A stretch of DNA of 64,000 bases from Mytilus trossulus (GCF_036588685.1 NC_086384.1:11794195-11858194); one strand, 5' to 3'; counted from the first letter of the stretch, positions 11,900 through 25,800 are shown. Notes: a model not told the origin generated them from the letters alone. Program-made: numbers and translations.

Positions 11900-14800
11900 T
11901 TACGGAATTTCACAAACGGATCTCAAGAGTTGTTGACAATATTCGTCACCCCATTTCAAACCATAGTTGAAATGTATCAAAGCACAGAATGCAATTGGTC
12001 TACCATGCGTCGTTTTTAAATCTGGTTGCCCTGGGCCCCAGTTAGTGTAGTTAAATGGTTGACCAGACAACCAATAATATGACACGTCAGCTCTACTGTA
12101 TGTAGCGCCAATCCAAAACCATGCTTAAAATAATAATATGAACATCATAAGTAAGATTGTTATCTTTGAAATGCCAAATAAAAAAAAGGACTAAAAATTA
12201 GATTTTGAAACTGTATGAACTTCTTTCAAATACAAAAAAAAAAGAAATGTCATCAAGAATATAGTATGTGTTATGTAATAAATATCTATCACCAGCCCAG
12301 TAGTCAGCGTTTCGGTGTTGACATAAATATCAATTATATGGTCATTTTTGTATACATTTCCTGTTACAAAACTTTGAATTTTTCGAAAAACTAAAGATTT
12401 TCTTATTCGAGCAATAGATTACTTTAGCTGTATTTGGCCCAATTTTTTGGAATTAATGGTCCTCAATGGTATTCAACTTTGTACTTGTTTGGCTATATAA
12501 CTATTATGATCTGAGCGTCACTGATGAGTCTTAAAATTCTGGTACCTTTGATAACTAATTATAAAAACAATTTACGAAAATCACATATAACTACCACTGA
12601 ACTATAAGGTTCTTAATTGGAACAGACACGTATAGAATATTACGGAGTAAAACACGTGTGAAGACGCGAATTATTCTTTTAACATTTTAGAACCTTTGGG
12701 AGTATTTGGTTTTTTTTTCTATGCCTGTGACAACTTAAATATTGCTGAACAGTTTATTTTCTCGTATATGTTAAACTATGACATGATAAATATCGTTATT
12801 TTGTTATGAATAAACTAATCATAGATACCAAGATTGATTTTTTTTTATTTGCCCCAAACGCGCGTTTCGTCTACAAGAGACTCATCAGTGACGCTCGAAT
12901 AAAACAAATGCTTAAAAGGCCAATGGAAGTACAAAGGTATTTTAAACATTTCAAAGTACACCAGATGAAAACAGTGAATTTGTAAGTATGATTATATCAA
13001 TAATAATCCATATCAGCACGGATCGCATGTATCGGTAAGCTAAACTCCACCAGTAGTAACATCGACCCAGTGGTTGTAAATAAACTTATTATCATGATAA
13101 ATGTCTCCATTACATCAAATTGAATTTATAGATTTGTTTCAAACGAGAATTTTCATAGTTGATATCTATATTTTAAATATACCTTAAAAGACAGAGTCAT
13201 ATACTATCACTAAAGTATAGGTTTGTTAAACATGTTAAATGCTATACATGTCATACTGAATCATTAGAAGCTGAACATAATTCAAATATGTTATTAGGTA
13301 TATATTCGCTATGAAAGCAAATTAAGTACAAATTGAAAAATTCAAATATCTTACATAAAATCGACGTGTTTATACTCTAACCTACCGTAAGAATTGACAC
13401 TTTTCAATACAATTTATAACAATACTTAAGTAAACACATGAAAATTTTCCCTACCAGTTCTAATGGCCCCTTTGTTCTGCATCAATCTAATAACATCTAC
13501 TAAAAAAGTGTTTTCGTCACTAGATTCAACAGAAGTCAAATGACCACCTAGGACATTGCAGTTAGCCTACAAGAATTAAAATCAGTTAAAAATTCATCAA
13601 ACAAACCATGTTCATCATTGTTTTAAAAGGACGAGCATATGTCTAAAAAGACTCGTTACTGAATCAAAAATTATGTACGAAAATGAAAAGGTACGGGATC
13701 AAACATTCAGTAAGGTCTTGCCATGTACAGCTATGGTATTTTGTTCATTATTGTTATGCCAGAAAGACAGTACTGTACATATACCTCTGGTAAAAAGGAA
13801 AAACACATTTATAATGTAGAAAAAAATCATGTTTTTGTTGCAAAAAATCAATTTGTATATCAAAATATTATATTCCATACCTCAGAATTAGACCAAGATG
13901 CTCCTGGACATTTGAATATGTACTTTGAACCACGAAAGAAGGCTACCGTCTCAGGACATACTATTTTTACTAAAATTATTAAAACAGAATTAAATGTTTT
14001 ATTAAACTTTTTCTGTTAATTGTCATCTATTACAGTGTTTTTAAAGTTGGTTGAGTTTAAAGCTTATTTTCTTCTCTCATATTTGTAATTTCCGAAGATT
14101 ATAAACTGATAGATTTTAATTGAAACAGGCAGACACATTCTTTTGGTTATTACAGTTTAGATTATTCGTATTATACACCATAGGAGATGTAAAGCAAACA
14201 CATGTCAACATGGACACAAGTCAAAAACAAAAAGCCGGATCTGTTTTTATTGAAACTATTTATCGACTTTTGAACAGCCGTATAGAAGTGTTGCTTTTAT
14301 AAGTATTGATCATTGCCAATGTGGAAATATACCATCTCATCCTGATTATTTGCTGTATTAAAAGTACTGACTGATTGGTAAGGTTTTTAAACCTTTATTC
14401 GATGTCATCTTCGACAACGTGTCTCTCTTCTTAATTTAGTGACCACGCTATTCCTCTTTGAGTATCTCTCAACTCATCTGACAATAAGCTCTCATGTTTT
14501 AACAATAATTATTAGATTACATAACATTTGCTTAAGGTGAGGTTAAGATATTTAAACATTGTAATATTAGTTTCTGTTTGTTACATACATGTTTATTAAA
14601 AAAATGAAAGGCAACAGAAGTTATAGGTCTTACTACATTGTGGAATATTCCCATTCCAACCTGAAGCTGTGCATATAATAGATTGTCTTCCAAGCAGTGA
14701 AAGTCCTGCGTCACAGGAAAAATTTGCCGTGGAGCCAGTATTTCTTTTCGTTACAATGACTGAACCATTTTTTAGACTGTCGGTTGGAATATCTTCACAC

Positions 14801-16187
14801 TGAACTGCAACAATTTTTGCAGTTTACAAGTTATTACCAACAAACAAAAAAACAAACAATACAACTAAACTGTTGAGTTCCTTTTTTAACAAAGTTTAAG
14901 TTACACATCTTCGAGAAAAAATCTGCGCTACGTTTGTTGATCGAAAATTAGTACTGTCAGATTTTAACATGCATCGCAAAATGATCTGTTATAGTGGGAA
15001 AAGGAATTCATTACTATTCTGAAACACTAAGATAAAAACAAGTTCTATATTTGATTTGAATACAAAGGAGTAAGTCCGGTAAGGGCCGATTTTGGCCTCA
15101 AATTTCATGTCCATCTAACGAAAGAGTTTGGACACTTTTTAAACACTTAAGTGTTATTTCAATTGTTTCAATGAGTTTAAGGGGAAGATTTTAACAGATT
15201 TTGTCATTACAAACGATCCGATTCAAGCTTAAATATGACAAATCTCTCAAATATTTCAAAAACTTCACTTTTCAGATGGTTTTTGTCAAAAATGAAAGTG
15301 GCCGCATCCGTGTTCATACTCAATCTTTATATATGTTATGTATTATCATCAAATACAACTTAAAGTTTAATATTATGAATGAAAACGAATGCGGCCACTT
15401 TCATTTAAGACGGAAACCGTCTAAAATTTAACGAAAATGCCATACACTCGACGAATTATTGAAGTAAAACACTCTTCTGGTAATTGTAGCTAAGGTCTCT
15501 ATCTAAATAATCTAGCTAATATTTACGCGATAAACTGCAAATAAATGTTAGTTTACGACGACTTGCACGATAGTATACTTACACACGCAACACGGTCTCC
15601 CCCGACAACAGCTGCCCTTTTCTGTCCATCCTGAACCAAAACTTATTTCACAATTGGAATCTTTTGTTTGGGCGCATCTTCCCTGTGAAGCCTTACATTG
15701 ATGAGTTAACTCTAAAAAATGAAGGATTATATTTTAGAATATTTTTTTTAATTTCTAACAGTAAATTATTAGTTATGAAAAGATAAAGGATGAACATAAT
15801 TGTTTCAAAAATTGATTCTAAAATTAAAATTGTTTTTGCAGTCAAAAGGAATGAAGAAATTGATTATTATTTCAGTCAAATTCGATAATGTAAATGCATA
15901 ATATTTTTTTAGATCAAAATGATATAACTCATTACATTTAATTAATAAATTTAGTTTGACACATTTTCGAATGAAATACTTTTCATTTATGTTTGTCAAT
16001 AAACTTAGACCTAATGTATTGTGGTCGTGCGATATACTTAGAACAATTAACAAAACAGCATTAGAAATCTAAATATATGTTAGTTATTTATATATATCAT
16101 GATCTTTGTATAAAGCTTACTTTCTTCTGCATTCGTCACATTGTATATGCCGAGCGCAATAACAATCACGTACCAACAGTTAAACAT
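11900..16187 (-). CDS. Secreted sushi plus C-type lectin protein, six exons
   Basis: Exons by minus strand: 16,187-16,121; 15,711-15,583; 14,804-14,634; 13,960-13,881; 13,566-13,455; 12,123-11,900, total 783 bases, 260 residues. Every intron is GT-AG and all phases fit. Order: signal peptide (1-20, MFNCWYVIVIALGIYNVTNA); cysteine-rich module (about 22-65, with GSCCRGRPCCV); sushi/CCP domain with four cysteines and the Trp before the last (about 66-123); C-type lectin domain to the end. The lectin part has six cysteines, GGHLTSVES, FWIGATYS, NWGPGQPD, and WGDEYC in place of WND. QPD suggests galactose-type binding (family knowledge). Likely an immune or mucus lectin (inference). Caution: GTAAGT overlaps the stop, so a further exon is possible. 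Confidence 0.85.
12850..12905 (+). repeat. Mussel repeat fragment (CGTTTCGTCTACA type)
   Basis: ACGCGCGTTTCGTCTACAAG followed by GACTCATCAGTGACGCTCG, in lectin intron 5. Related phrases occur at about 20,075, 21,550 and 22,560. Confidence 0.55.
15060..15425. repeat. Interspersed repeat with short inverted arms in lectin intron 2
   Basis: It begins near GTAAGTCCGGTAAGGGCCGA. AATGAAAGTGGCCGCATCC at about 15,291 is mirrored by GAATGCGGCCACTTTCATT at about 15,387. Non-coding. Confidence 0.45.
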
Positions 16188-17204
16188 TTTCCTGGAATAT
16201 TTACGTTATTCATATGTCACGAAGTATAATATTTACATTTAATAAATATCAAATACAGTATGATATTTACATGTACATCATTACGTAAATAAAGGTATGT
16301 TAACATGCGCCAAAATAATACTAGATAGTGGTCCAATTAAGAATTTCAATAACTTTTCCGTTTTTTCAACATCTTGTAAGTATCAATTAGATTTTAATGC
16401 TGTTTGATTCGCACAACACACATGTCCTGTGTTCCATGGGTGTAGGCGTCCTGTAGTATCTTTCTGTCTCGCACCAGTGTGGAAGTGAACCGGAGCGAAA
16501 CAGATGCATTATATGTCGCGAATTTTTTAACATGTCCAGCCGGTTTTCATACATTGTTTGTATTGCCTAAAAGTTCTCAATTTGTTTCCGTTCTGAGAGT
16601 TGCGTAAATCATGATAAACTTCCCCATGCCATTCCGTATTATCTAATTCAGCTACTTTTTTTTTACTTATTGTACGGATTACAGTTTTTGCACATACAGA
16701 TAAATTATAAACACATCTCTCAAAACCAAACAATACAATGGCAAAAATAAAAATAAAAATAAATGGACTAATGTGGAGTAAAAACATTACAAAGAAATTT
16801 AACGATAAGCAACTCTTGGTAAATTGTCTTAGGGTGTAGAATTTAATCAGGGAGATAACTCCTTGAATCAGTGATGTGTTTGTAAAAGTCAAGTTTCATC
16901 AATATATTTTAAGCATTTACCTGATTGGATCTATTTAATCTAGAAGCTTAGAATATATTTATGAACATGGTTGACACTGATAACTGAGTTATTTCCCTTA
17001 ACTTAGGTTTACTTTCTCGAGTAAAGAAAGATTTATTTCTGTCAATTAAATGTTACTTGCTTATTGACATTTTGTTGTGAGTATCAATATCTCTCAACAA
17101 ACAAGATGGCGTTGTAAAATATACGAAAAGCTGATTTCAACATTACTATATGGAACAATAAAGCTCTCAGCAAACAAGTTAAGCAAAAATTTATCTGATG
17201 GAAT
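16188..17204. other. Lectin upstream region, non-coding
   Basis: The 5' flank of the lectin gene. The first 100 bases resemble the flank of the decayed relative at 39,288-39,400, so the duplication included the promoter area. I could not fix a TATA box. Confidence 0.4.
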
Positions 17205-17560
17205 TCTCTGTTATATAGATATAGGAAGATGTGGTTTGAGTGCCAATGAGACAACTCTCCATCCAAATAACAATTTAAAAAAGTAAACCAGCATAGGTCA
17301 ATGTACGGCCTTCAACACGGAGCCTTGCCTCACACCGAAGAACAAGCTATAAAGGGCCTCCAAATTACTAGTGTAAAACCATTCAAACGGTAAAACCAAC
17401 AGCCTAATCTATATAGAATTATATAAAAAAAAAAGAGAAACGAGAAACATGTATAAATTACATAAACAAACGACATCTACTGTGCCCCAGATTCCTGACT
17501 TAGGACAGATGCACAAATTTGCAGCGGGATTAAACGTTTTAATAGACCCAAACCTTCTCC
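17205..17560 (-). repeat. Mussel interspersed repeat, reverse copy
   Basis: It starts AGGAAGATGTGGTTTGAGTG, then CCAATGAGACAACTCTCCAT, and continues through CTTCAACACGGAGCC to ATTCCTGACTTAGGACAG. It aligns by eye with 32,432-32,790. Confidence 0.6.
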
Positions 17561-17675
17561 CTTTTTAATTATATTGAATAAATTTTAAACTAGAATATCG
17601 TTTGTACGAAAATAAATTAAAAACTTACCAAGATGTGTAATAGCAGGTCCGTAGGCAGAATGATGATTTTTGAAA

Positions 17676-18963
17676 TACAGTGGCTACTTAAATACTAAGT
17701 TAGATAAAAGTACAAAGTGAATGATCTGTAAGGTTAATAACATCAATTAGTGACACATGTTTTTTTTCTGTCTTAATATTGACTGAATAAGCAAATGTTG
17801 TTAAACATGTTACTTTCTTTAACTGTTGAAAAAATCTTTTTAATTTCAGACTCGGGTTTCCTCTCAAAAGGACACATCCAGGGCTATCAAATCAAAGGAC
17901 AAGGAATGCCAAATTGAATAAAACCAAAGCTGCATACAATGGATAACTAGGAGTTTGGGATTCCGCTAACATGTTTAACCCACCACATTCTCTGTGTATG
18001 TGCCTGGCTCAAGTTTGGAGTCTTTAATTCAGTGATTGTCGTTAATATAAGTTACATAATTGTTTTTTGTTCTTTGTTTACATAAATTATGATGTTAGTT
18101 TTCTCGTTTGAATTATTTTACATTGTCATTTCAGGACCTTTTAAAGCTGAGTAAGCGGGTATTAGCTTTGCTTTTTGTTAAAAGTCGAAGGTGACCTATA
18201 GTTATTAATGTCTGTGTCATTTAAGTCTCGTGTGGAGAATTGTATCATTGGCATTCATACCATATCTTCTTTTTTTTAATCAAATAAAAAAAACTTAGAT
18301 TAGACTAGATTAGACCCAATACAGTGGCTACTTAAATATTAAGTTAGATAAAAGTACAATGTGAATGATCTGTAAGGTTAATAACATCAATTAGTGACAC
18401 ATGTTTTTTTTCTGTCTTAATATTGACTGAATAAGCAAATATTGTTAAACATGTTACTTTCTTTAACTGTTGAAAAAATCTTTTCAATTTGAGACTCGGG
18501 TTTCCTCTCAAAAGGACACATCCAGGGCTATCAAATCAAAGGACAAGGAATGCCAAATTGAATAAAACCAAAGCTGCATACAATGGATAACTAGGAGTTT
18601 GGGATTCCGCTAACATGTTAAACCCACCACATTCTCTATGTATGTGCCTGGCTCAAGTTTGGAGTCTTTAATTCAGCGATTGTCATTAATATAAGTTACA
18701 TAATTGTTTTTTGTTCTTTGTTTACATAAATTAGGATGTTAGTTTTCTCGTTTGAATTATTTTACATTGTCATTTCAGGACCTTTTATAGCTGAGTAAGC
18801 GGGTATTAGCTTTGCTTTTTGTTAAAAGTCGAAGGTGACCTATAGTTATTAATGTCTGTGTCATTTTGGTCTCGTGTGGAGATTTGTATCATTGGCATTC
18901 ATACCATATCTTCTTTTTTTTTAATCAAATAAAAAAAACTTAGATTAGACTAGATTAGACCCA
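17676..18963 (+). repeat. Two 644-bp tandem copies
   Basis: TACAGTGGCTACTTAAATA recurs at 17,676 and 18,320 and both copies end in TTAGATTAGACTAGATTAGA. The copies differ at only a few sites, so the duplication is recent. Each contains a mussel repeat end (GACCTATAGTTATTAATGTC). No gene inside. Confidence 0.9.
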
Positions 18964-19559
18964 ATGCGGAAAAAAATGATATTTTTAATACGTTATTACT
19001 TTCTTTTTATTTTCCAATGTTTTCTTTATACAATAGTAACGTTATAATAGTGGTTTATACAATTTGTGATACTCCTTTAAATGCTAATGTAAAATGTTGT
19101 CCTGTAAGTTAGTAAGTAAAAAGTAAAATAAAAAAGTACTGAACTTATAGGAAAATCAATTCGGAAAGTCCGTAAGAAAGTAAATTGTCTGATAAATGTG
19201 TAAAATATGGTTAACAGAAACTGTAATATTTCATATTATCACATATTTGTTACGAATACGTTGGGTTTTTCATATGTAATAACTCAAAATTGCCCGGGAC
19301 AAACAAGAGTATATTGGTTATTGTGCCTTGATTCCAAATGATGTGACGTTATTGCGTCCTTAACGATCTTTTGATTGCTTGTGTGATATTTCTTCTGAAA
19401 ATTTACAGATCTACCATTGTTGGGTTGATTCTAAGAAGAAAATATAATATATTTGTAAAATTTTAAGGATTTAATAGAATTGTTAAAATGACAATATTAT
19501 ATATTTTGTTTTAAAAAAAGTAAAATTTTGAGGTATATATAGAGTATTGTTTACAGAAA
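18964..19559. other. AT-rich non-coding DNA
   Basis: No supported feature. Confidence 0.5.
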
Positions 19560-22500
19560 CTGTAGAATTTCATTATTTTATTAGTATAATAATTCATCAT
19601 GATATTGATAAAAAACTTTGATAGATTTGAGTATAAAAGCAATTAAAGTAATTTTGTGAAACTAGCTGATCATGCAACATTGAAAAGTGACAGGCTCTGT
19701 TTTCTTTGTTAATATAAATGATAGTGTAAAGTATGTAATTCTTGATGTTGTTCGTGGAACATCTTTCTTACTTCGTCATCAATATATTAATTATGATTTC
19801 ATTTTCAAAGTACATTAACAGTATGAATAATATGCATATACACATTACTAGTTATTATCATATTACTTTTCCTTATATTCGAGACCCGGTACATTTTCAA
19901 TTTGCTGGTTGGTCCTTTTTATACATCTATAGATATATGCATCTAAATGGCAAATTAGATTATCTGTATATTATATGTCACTTATTTTCAAAGCTTAAAG
20001 TAACGATTTCAGAATAAGGATTAGTATACTTGATTAAGCGATGATTAAGATAACAGTTTCCCATCCGTGTTTTTTTCTACATACGACTCATCATTGGGGC
20101 TCGAATAAAAAGATTAAAAATCAAATTTGAAGACCAAGCAAAATAACGTTGTTTGTATTGACAGTTATCGGCGTACTACATTATAATCACGGTACCTTTC
20201 ATAAGTATTATGTAGTTGAATTATCTATAACAACAAATCAAGATCTAGTTCGTCGTCTCGGTTGAAATTCCAAATGAACAAAACAGGAAACATGATGTTT
20301 TTATGGAATAAAAAGAATAAAGATCAAATTTGAAGACCAAGCAAAATAACGTTGTTTGTATTGACAGTTATCGGCGTACTACATTATAATCACGGTACTT
20401 TCATAAGTATTATGTAGTTGAATTATCTATAACAACAAATCAAGATCTAGTTCGTCGTCTCGGTTGAAATTCCAAAAGAACAACAGATTGAAAATAAGTG
20501 ACATATAATATATGAACAACAGCTTTGAAAATAAGTGACATATGATATACAGATAATCTAATTTGCCATTTAGATGCATATATCTATAGATTTATAAATC
20601 AATTTTGAAAATGCCTGTACCAAGTCAGGAATATGACAGTTCTTGTCCATTCGTTTTTGATGCGTTTTTTTTTTTTTTTTGATTTTGCCATGTGATTATG
20701 GACTTTCGAAATTGATTTTCCTCTGAGTTCGGTATTTTTGTGATTTTCCTTTATACTTGGGAAGTGTTGTGTAGGTATATCTTGAGTTGAATATGAATGT
20801 GCAAAACCTTATTTCGTTATCAAGAAGTATATATAATGTCAGATACATACACAAACGATGTGGTGCGGAGCTTTGCCTACGATATCACCAAATTATTTGT
20901 CATGGAAACACCGCAGCATCATTTGACGTATTTAAAGATCGGCAAGGATGAAAATGTGTTTATAATTGAACATATTACTTATTATTGATTTGGTATAGGG
21001 ATAAGATAATATAGTATAATATTATTCTTGAAAGAAGTGGTAAACTGTGGATTTTTTTTTTTTATTATTAATATAGAATTTAATCACGATATTGATATAA
21101 TACTTTGATAGTTTCAAATATAAAAGCAAATTAAAGTACTTGGTGATATTAGCTAATTATGCAAGACTGTTTGCTTTTGTTAATATAATTGATTATGCAC
21201 AATATGAATATCTTGATGTTGTTCGTGTAACATCTTTCTTACTTCGTCATCACTTTATTAATTAAGATTTCACATGTACTTTTCAAAGTACACTGAAAAT
21301 ATAAACAATATGCATATACATTTTAAGATATCATTATATAACTTTTCCTTATTTTCTAAACGTTCCAGTACATGTTCAATTTTCGTGTTGCTTCTTTTTA
21401 TAAATGTATAAATACCTGTCAATGCCATATTAAATTATCTGCTTCTTATATGTCACTTATTTGCGAAGCTTAAAGTAACGATTTCAGAATAAGGATTAGT
21501 ATACTTGATTAAGCGATGCTTAAGATAACAGTTTTCCATCCGTGTTTTTTTCTACATACGACTCATCATTGGGGCTCGAATAAAAAGATTAAAGATCAAA
21601 TTTGAAGACCAAGCAAAATAACGTTGTTTGTATTGACAGTTATCGGCGTACTACATTATAATCACGGTACCTTTCATAAGTATTATGTAGTTGAATTATC
21701 TATAACAACAAATCAAGATCTAGTTCGTCGTCTCGGTTGAAATTCCAAATGAAAAAAACAGGAAACATGATGTATTTATAGAATATTCTACTTGGGAAGT
21801 GTTGTGTATGTTTATCTTGAGTTGAATATGAATGTGCAAAACCTTATTTCGTTATCAAGAAGTATATATAATGTCATATACATACACAAACGATGTGTTG
21901 CGGAGGTTTGTCTACGATATCACCAAATTATTTGTCATGGAAACACCGCAGCATCATTTGACGTATTAAAAAATCGGCAGGGATGAAAATGTGTTTATAA
22001 TTGAACATATAACTTATTATTGATTTGGTATAGGTATAAGATAATATAGATTAATATTATTCCTGAAAGAAGTGGTTTACATAAACTGTGGAATTTTATT
22101 TGATATTTACAGTACATGGTGATATTAATTAATTATGCAAGACTGTTTTTCTTTGTTAATATAATTGATTATGCAACTCTGTTTTTTTTTCTTTATATAA
22201 TCGATTTTGCACATTATGAATTTCTTGATGTTGTTCGTGAAACATCTTTCTTACTTCGTCATCAATTTATTAATCATATTTTCATCAGCAAAATTTCACA
22301 TGTATTTTTCAAAGTATACTGAAAATAAAAACAATATGCATATATATTTTAAGATATCATTATATAACTTTTCCTTATTTTCTAGACGTTGCAGTACATC
22401 TTCAATTTTCGTGTTGGTTCTTTTTATAGACGTAAATATACCTGTAAATGCCATACTAAATTATCTGCTCCTTATATGTCATTTATTTGCAAAGCTTAAA

Positions 22501-22850
22501 GTAACGATTTTATGATGAGGAATATCATCAATGTAAAAGTTTGCTAGTGGTTCTTTTTCTCTACACACGACTCATTAGTGGGACTCGAATAAGAAAGAAA
22601 ACAATAATCAACTTGGAAAACCAAGCGATATAACGATGTTTGTACAGTTGGTAATTCAATTATCTTTAACAACGAATCAATATCTAGATCGTGAATGGTT
22701 AAGGGACATACAAAGACACATATTTCGTTGTCAAGCAGTATATGTAATGTTATTAACATACACAAACGAGATGTTGTTTGAAGCTTTGTCTGCGAGATTA
22801 ATAAATAAATTGTCATAGAAACACCGCAGCAATATTTGACCTAATCAAAT
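19560..22850 (+). repeat. Shuffled tandem blocks, three rounds
   Basis: Several blocks recur in order. A TTGATGTTGTTCGTG..TTACTTCGTCATCA block occurs at about 19,740, 21,215 and 22,225. A GACTCATCATTGGGGCTCGA block follows at about 20,085, 21,560 and, diverged, 22,567. A GAATATGAATGTGCAAAACC block is at 20,789 and 21,823, with a weaker third version near 22,680. A segment of about 200 bases (about 20,110-20,300) is itself repeated at 20,310-20,480. The readings in these blocks are not kept between copies, so I treat them as non-coding duplications. Confidence 0.75.
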
Positions 22851-25800
22851 ATCGTTAGGATATGTATTTATAGATATATTAAGTTCTGATTTATACCAAC
22901 GACATCACAGGATTAAAACATTCTGACAATGTGTCAACGTTTAATTTTCCTTTAGCTAATTGCATGACATTATCCTTATTATGAATGTATTTGTTGGGTT
23001 TCAAATTGATGGATACCGGCCTTCATATAACACATTTCACCGAGAAGTTTGTTTGACAAAGTTTAGGTCAATATCAATTATATTCCCATCTAAACTTTAT
23101 ATGAATTTAAAAACAATTGTTCAGAGAACAATTGAATATCTTTCCACTCATAAAGATCAATTTTGATATATAACTATGGAAATTTAGTTTGAAGTATCAT
23201 ATCCAGCTTCAAATGATAGCTTATTGTACACTGATTCCAAAACGATATGGTGTCTATACAAAAAAATCTAAATAAGGGAGATAAATTGTTACTTACGTTT
23301 TGAAATATGTCACTTCCGGTTTCAAAAAAATATATTAATCAATATACTTTCACATAAAATAGGTACACACACAAAAATAGCCACTTCCGGTTTACACCAG
23401 GTCACTTCCAGTTAACATAAGGTCACTTCCGGTTGACTTTTCTGTGGTCGTGTACCTTGCAACATAATGCTTTATTATTTATACATATCAAGTAAAGGTA
23501 AAGGTCAAAGTATTGAACCCAAATTTTATTGATGACCTTAAGTTCAATTTCAAGGTCATAAACCAATTCAAGGGCTTCAAATCAAAAGACCATAGGTCTA
23601 AATTATATATAGTTAATGAGTTATATCTCCATATGATAAATTTTTAATATAGGAAGGGATAAAACTCCAATTTTATGTTAGCGTACCCTTTCAACCAAAA
23701 CTTATGTATTACGATATGTCGAAACTTATATTTTAGAAAAAAATATGTTGTCGATAGCTCACAAGGTTTTTTAATAGAATTGAAAATAAGCCAAAATCAA
23801 GGTCACAAATTTGAAACATGACCTTGACCTTTGACCTTGACCTAATTTTTTTATTTTTTTATCAAGGACCACAAATCTAAAAATATCAGGTTTTATCATT
23901 TATGGTTTATAAGATAGAAATGCATAATACTAATATCAAATGCATAAGGGGAAATAACTTTCATACAGTGTTCATATCGCTTCGGTTAAAATAAAACAAA
24001 TCATGAGAAGGATATTGTGAGCAATTTTATAAAATAAATTTGTCGCTTTCTTAAAGGGTTATGGAGGAGATGTGGTCACAAAAAAAACAGTGTTCGGGGA
24101 GATAACTCCGACCAAGAAAAGTATTTGGTTACGCAGGGTAAATTTCAAAGGCTCATAACTGTCCCATATCATTTACCTAATATCTAAGCGACATATTGCG
24201 AAACGAATATTTTTAAGAACAAAATTAAGCAGAAGAAAATGTAATCAGAACAAATACAATAGGTCTTTCTACAGAAAAGTGGAAAGACCTAATTAAAATC
24301 CGATTGTTCTCTGAAGGTCTTTCCACATGAAAGAAATTTTGAAAAAAAGCTAGTTACTTTATACTGATGCGAAACAAAAGTAGTTTTGATATACTTTTGA
24401 ATGAAATAAGGGCGATACTTTGATACTTCCGGAGAAGCAAATGTCACTTCCGGTCTCATAAGATAACTTCTTTCACACTGATTCCAAAAATATAAAGTTT
24501 CTATATACCTTCATTTGAAAACCAGGGGACAATAAAAGTATAAGTGTAAAATGTTTGCTGAATTGTAATACAGATATGTTACATTTGGTTTGAAACAATC
24601 TAATGGCATCTTTTAAGAGTAAGTGCCTCTGAAATGTCTAATTACTAGTTTTATTGAAATTTACTTCAACTTGGTTCATTAGATAATAATTTAAATTTTA
24701 GCAAAAGGTTGAGTGACAAATGACCTTGAAAAATGATAACCGGAAGTGACGTACAAACAACCGGAAGTAGCCATGTTTGCACTTTTTACAAATGGAAATA
24801 GTACTCAGAATCCATGTGTTTTGAAATTTAAATGAATTTACTTATCAAAAAAGGATAGAAGTGACTTTCCAGAAACTGGAAGTGGTCAATTATTTCCTGG
24901 TTTACAAGCAAAAGTATAAAATAACTTTATATTTATATGAGCCCGGAAGAGACATTTCCTTCACCAGCAGAAGCATATTATATCCCTTATTTCACTCAAA
25001 AGTATATAGAAACTATGTATCTATCTCATCAGTATGAAGAAATGTTTATAATTAGGTGCCAATTTTAACCTTGAGTAAACCGGAACTACCTTTTTTTCAA
25101 TGATTTTGATGTGGAAGACATTCAATTGTTCTCTGCATCAGTACGAAGAAACTATCTTCTTCTAAAAATTTCTTTGATGTGGAAAGACTTTAATTGATAT
25201 TATTTGTTTTTCTTCAGCCAAATTTGGTTCTTGCGATAAATGTTTGTTTTGCAATATGTCGCTTAGATATTTTTCATATTGTATCGTATAGTTAATGCGC
25301 TTTTACATTTCACCCTGCTAAGCCGAACCATTTTCTTTGTAAGAGTTATCTCCCTTTTTTACTGTTTATCATCAGAGTGCATCTCCTTCGTACCAAAAAA
25401 GATCTCGACAAATTTTCTTTTTACAAATTGTTTGTTACATCCTCAGAAATATTTGGCTAATCTGGATCGAAGCGATTCGATGAAATTTTATAGGAGTTAT
25501 CTACCTTTACAAAATAAATTTGTCCGAATGTGTTTTCACATCATCAACTTTAAACAATATAACCCTGAAATGTTTTTATTTGAGGCCTCTAGGTCTTAAC
25601 TAAGAAAATGAGGTCAAGGTCAAAGGTCAAGGTCAAGTTCTAAATTTTGATTTTGCCTTTTTCTCCGACAGTTTTAAAGATATACATAAAAAAACAAGCG
25701 CAATATGTTTGCTTTATTGTAATGATTATATGTTACATTTGATCTGATACAATTAAAGTGTATCTCATAGGAGTTAGCGCCCCTGAAATGTCTCAATATA

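Noticed and set aside
13723..14019. 98-codon plus-strand reading
   Set aside because: It runs antisense over lectin exon 4 and has no recognisable domain; the minus-strand exon explains the region.
16527..16892. 121-codon minus-strand reading with a hydrophobic segment
   Set aside because: No known domain, low-complexity hydrophobic part, no splice or promoter support. It could be a small membrane protein but evidence is too thin.
19742..22515. Similar hydrophobic readings at 19,742-20,017 and 22,207-22,515
   Set aside because: They fall in duplicated blocks; the third copy at about 21,215 does not keep the frame and many differences are indels.
25279..25599. 106-codon plus-strand reading
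   Set aside because: Within the ETS-site repeat complex; the parallel copy at 26,400-27,400 does not keep the frame.
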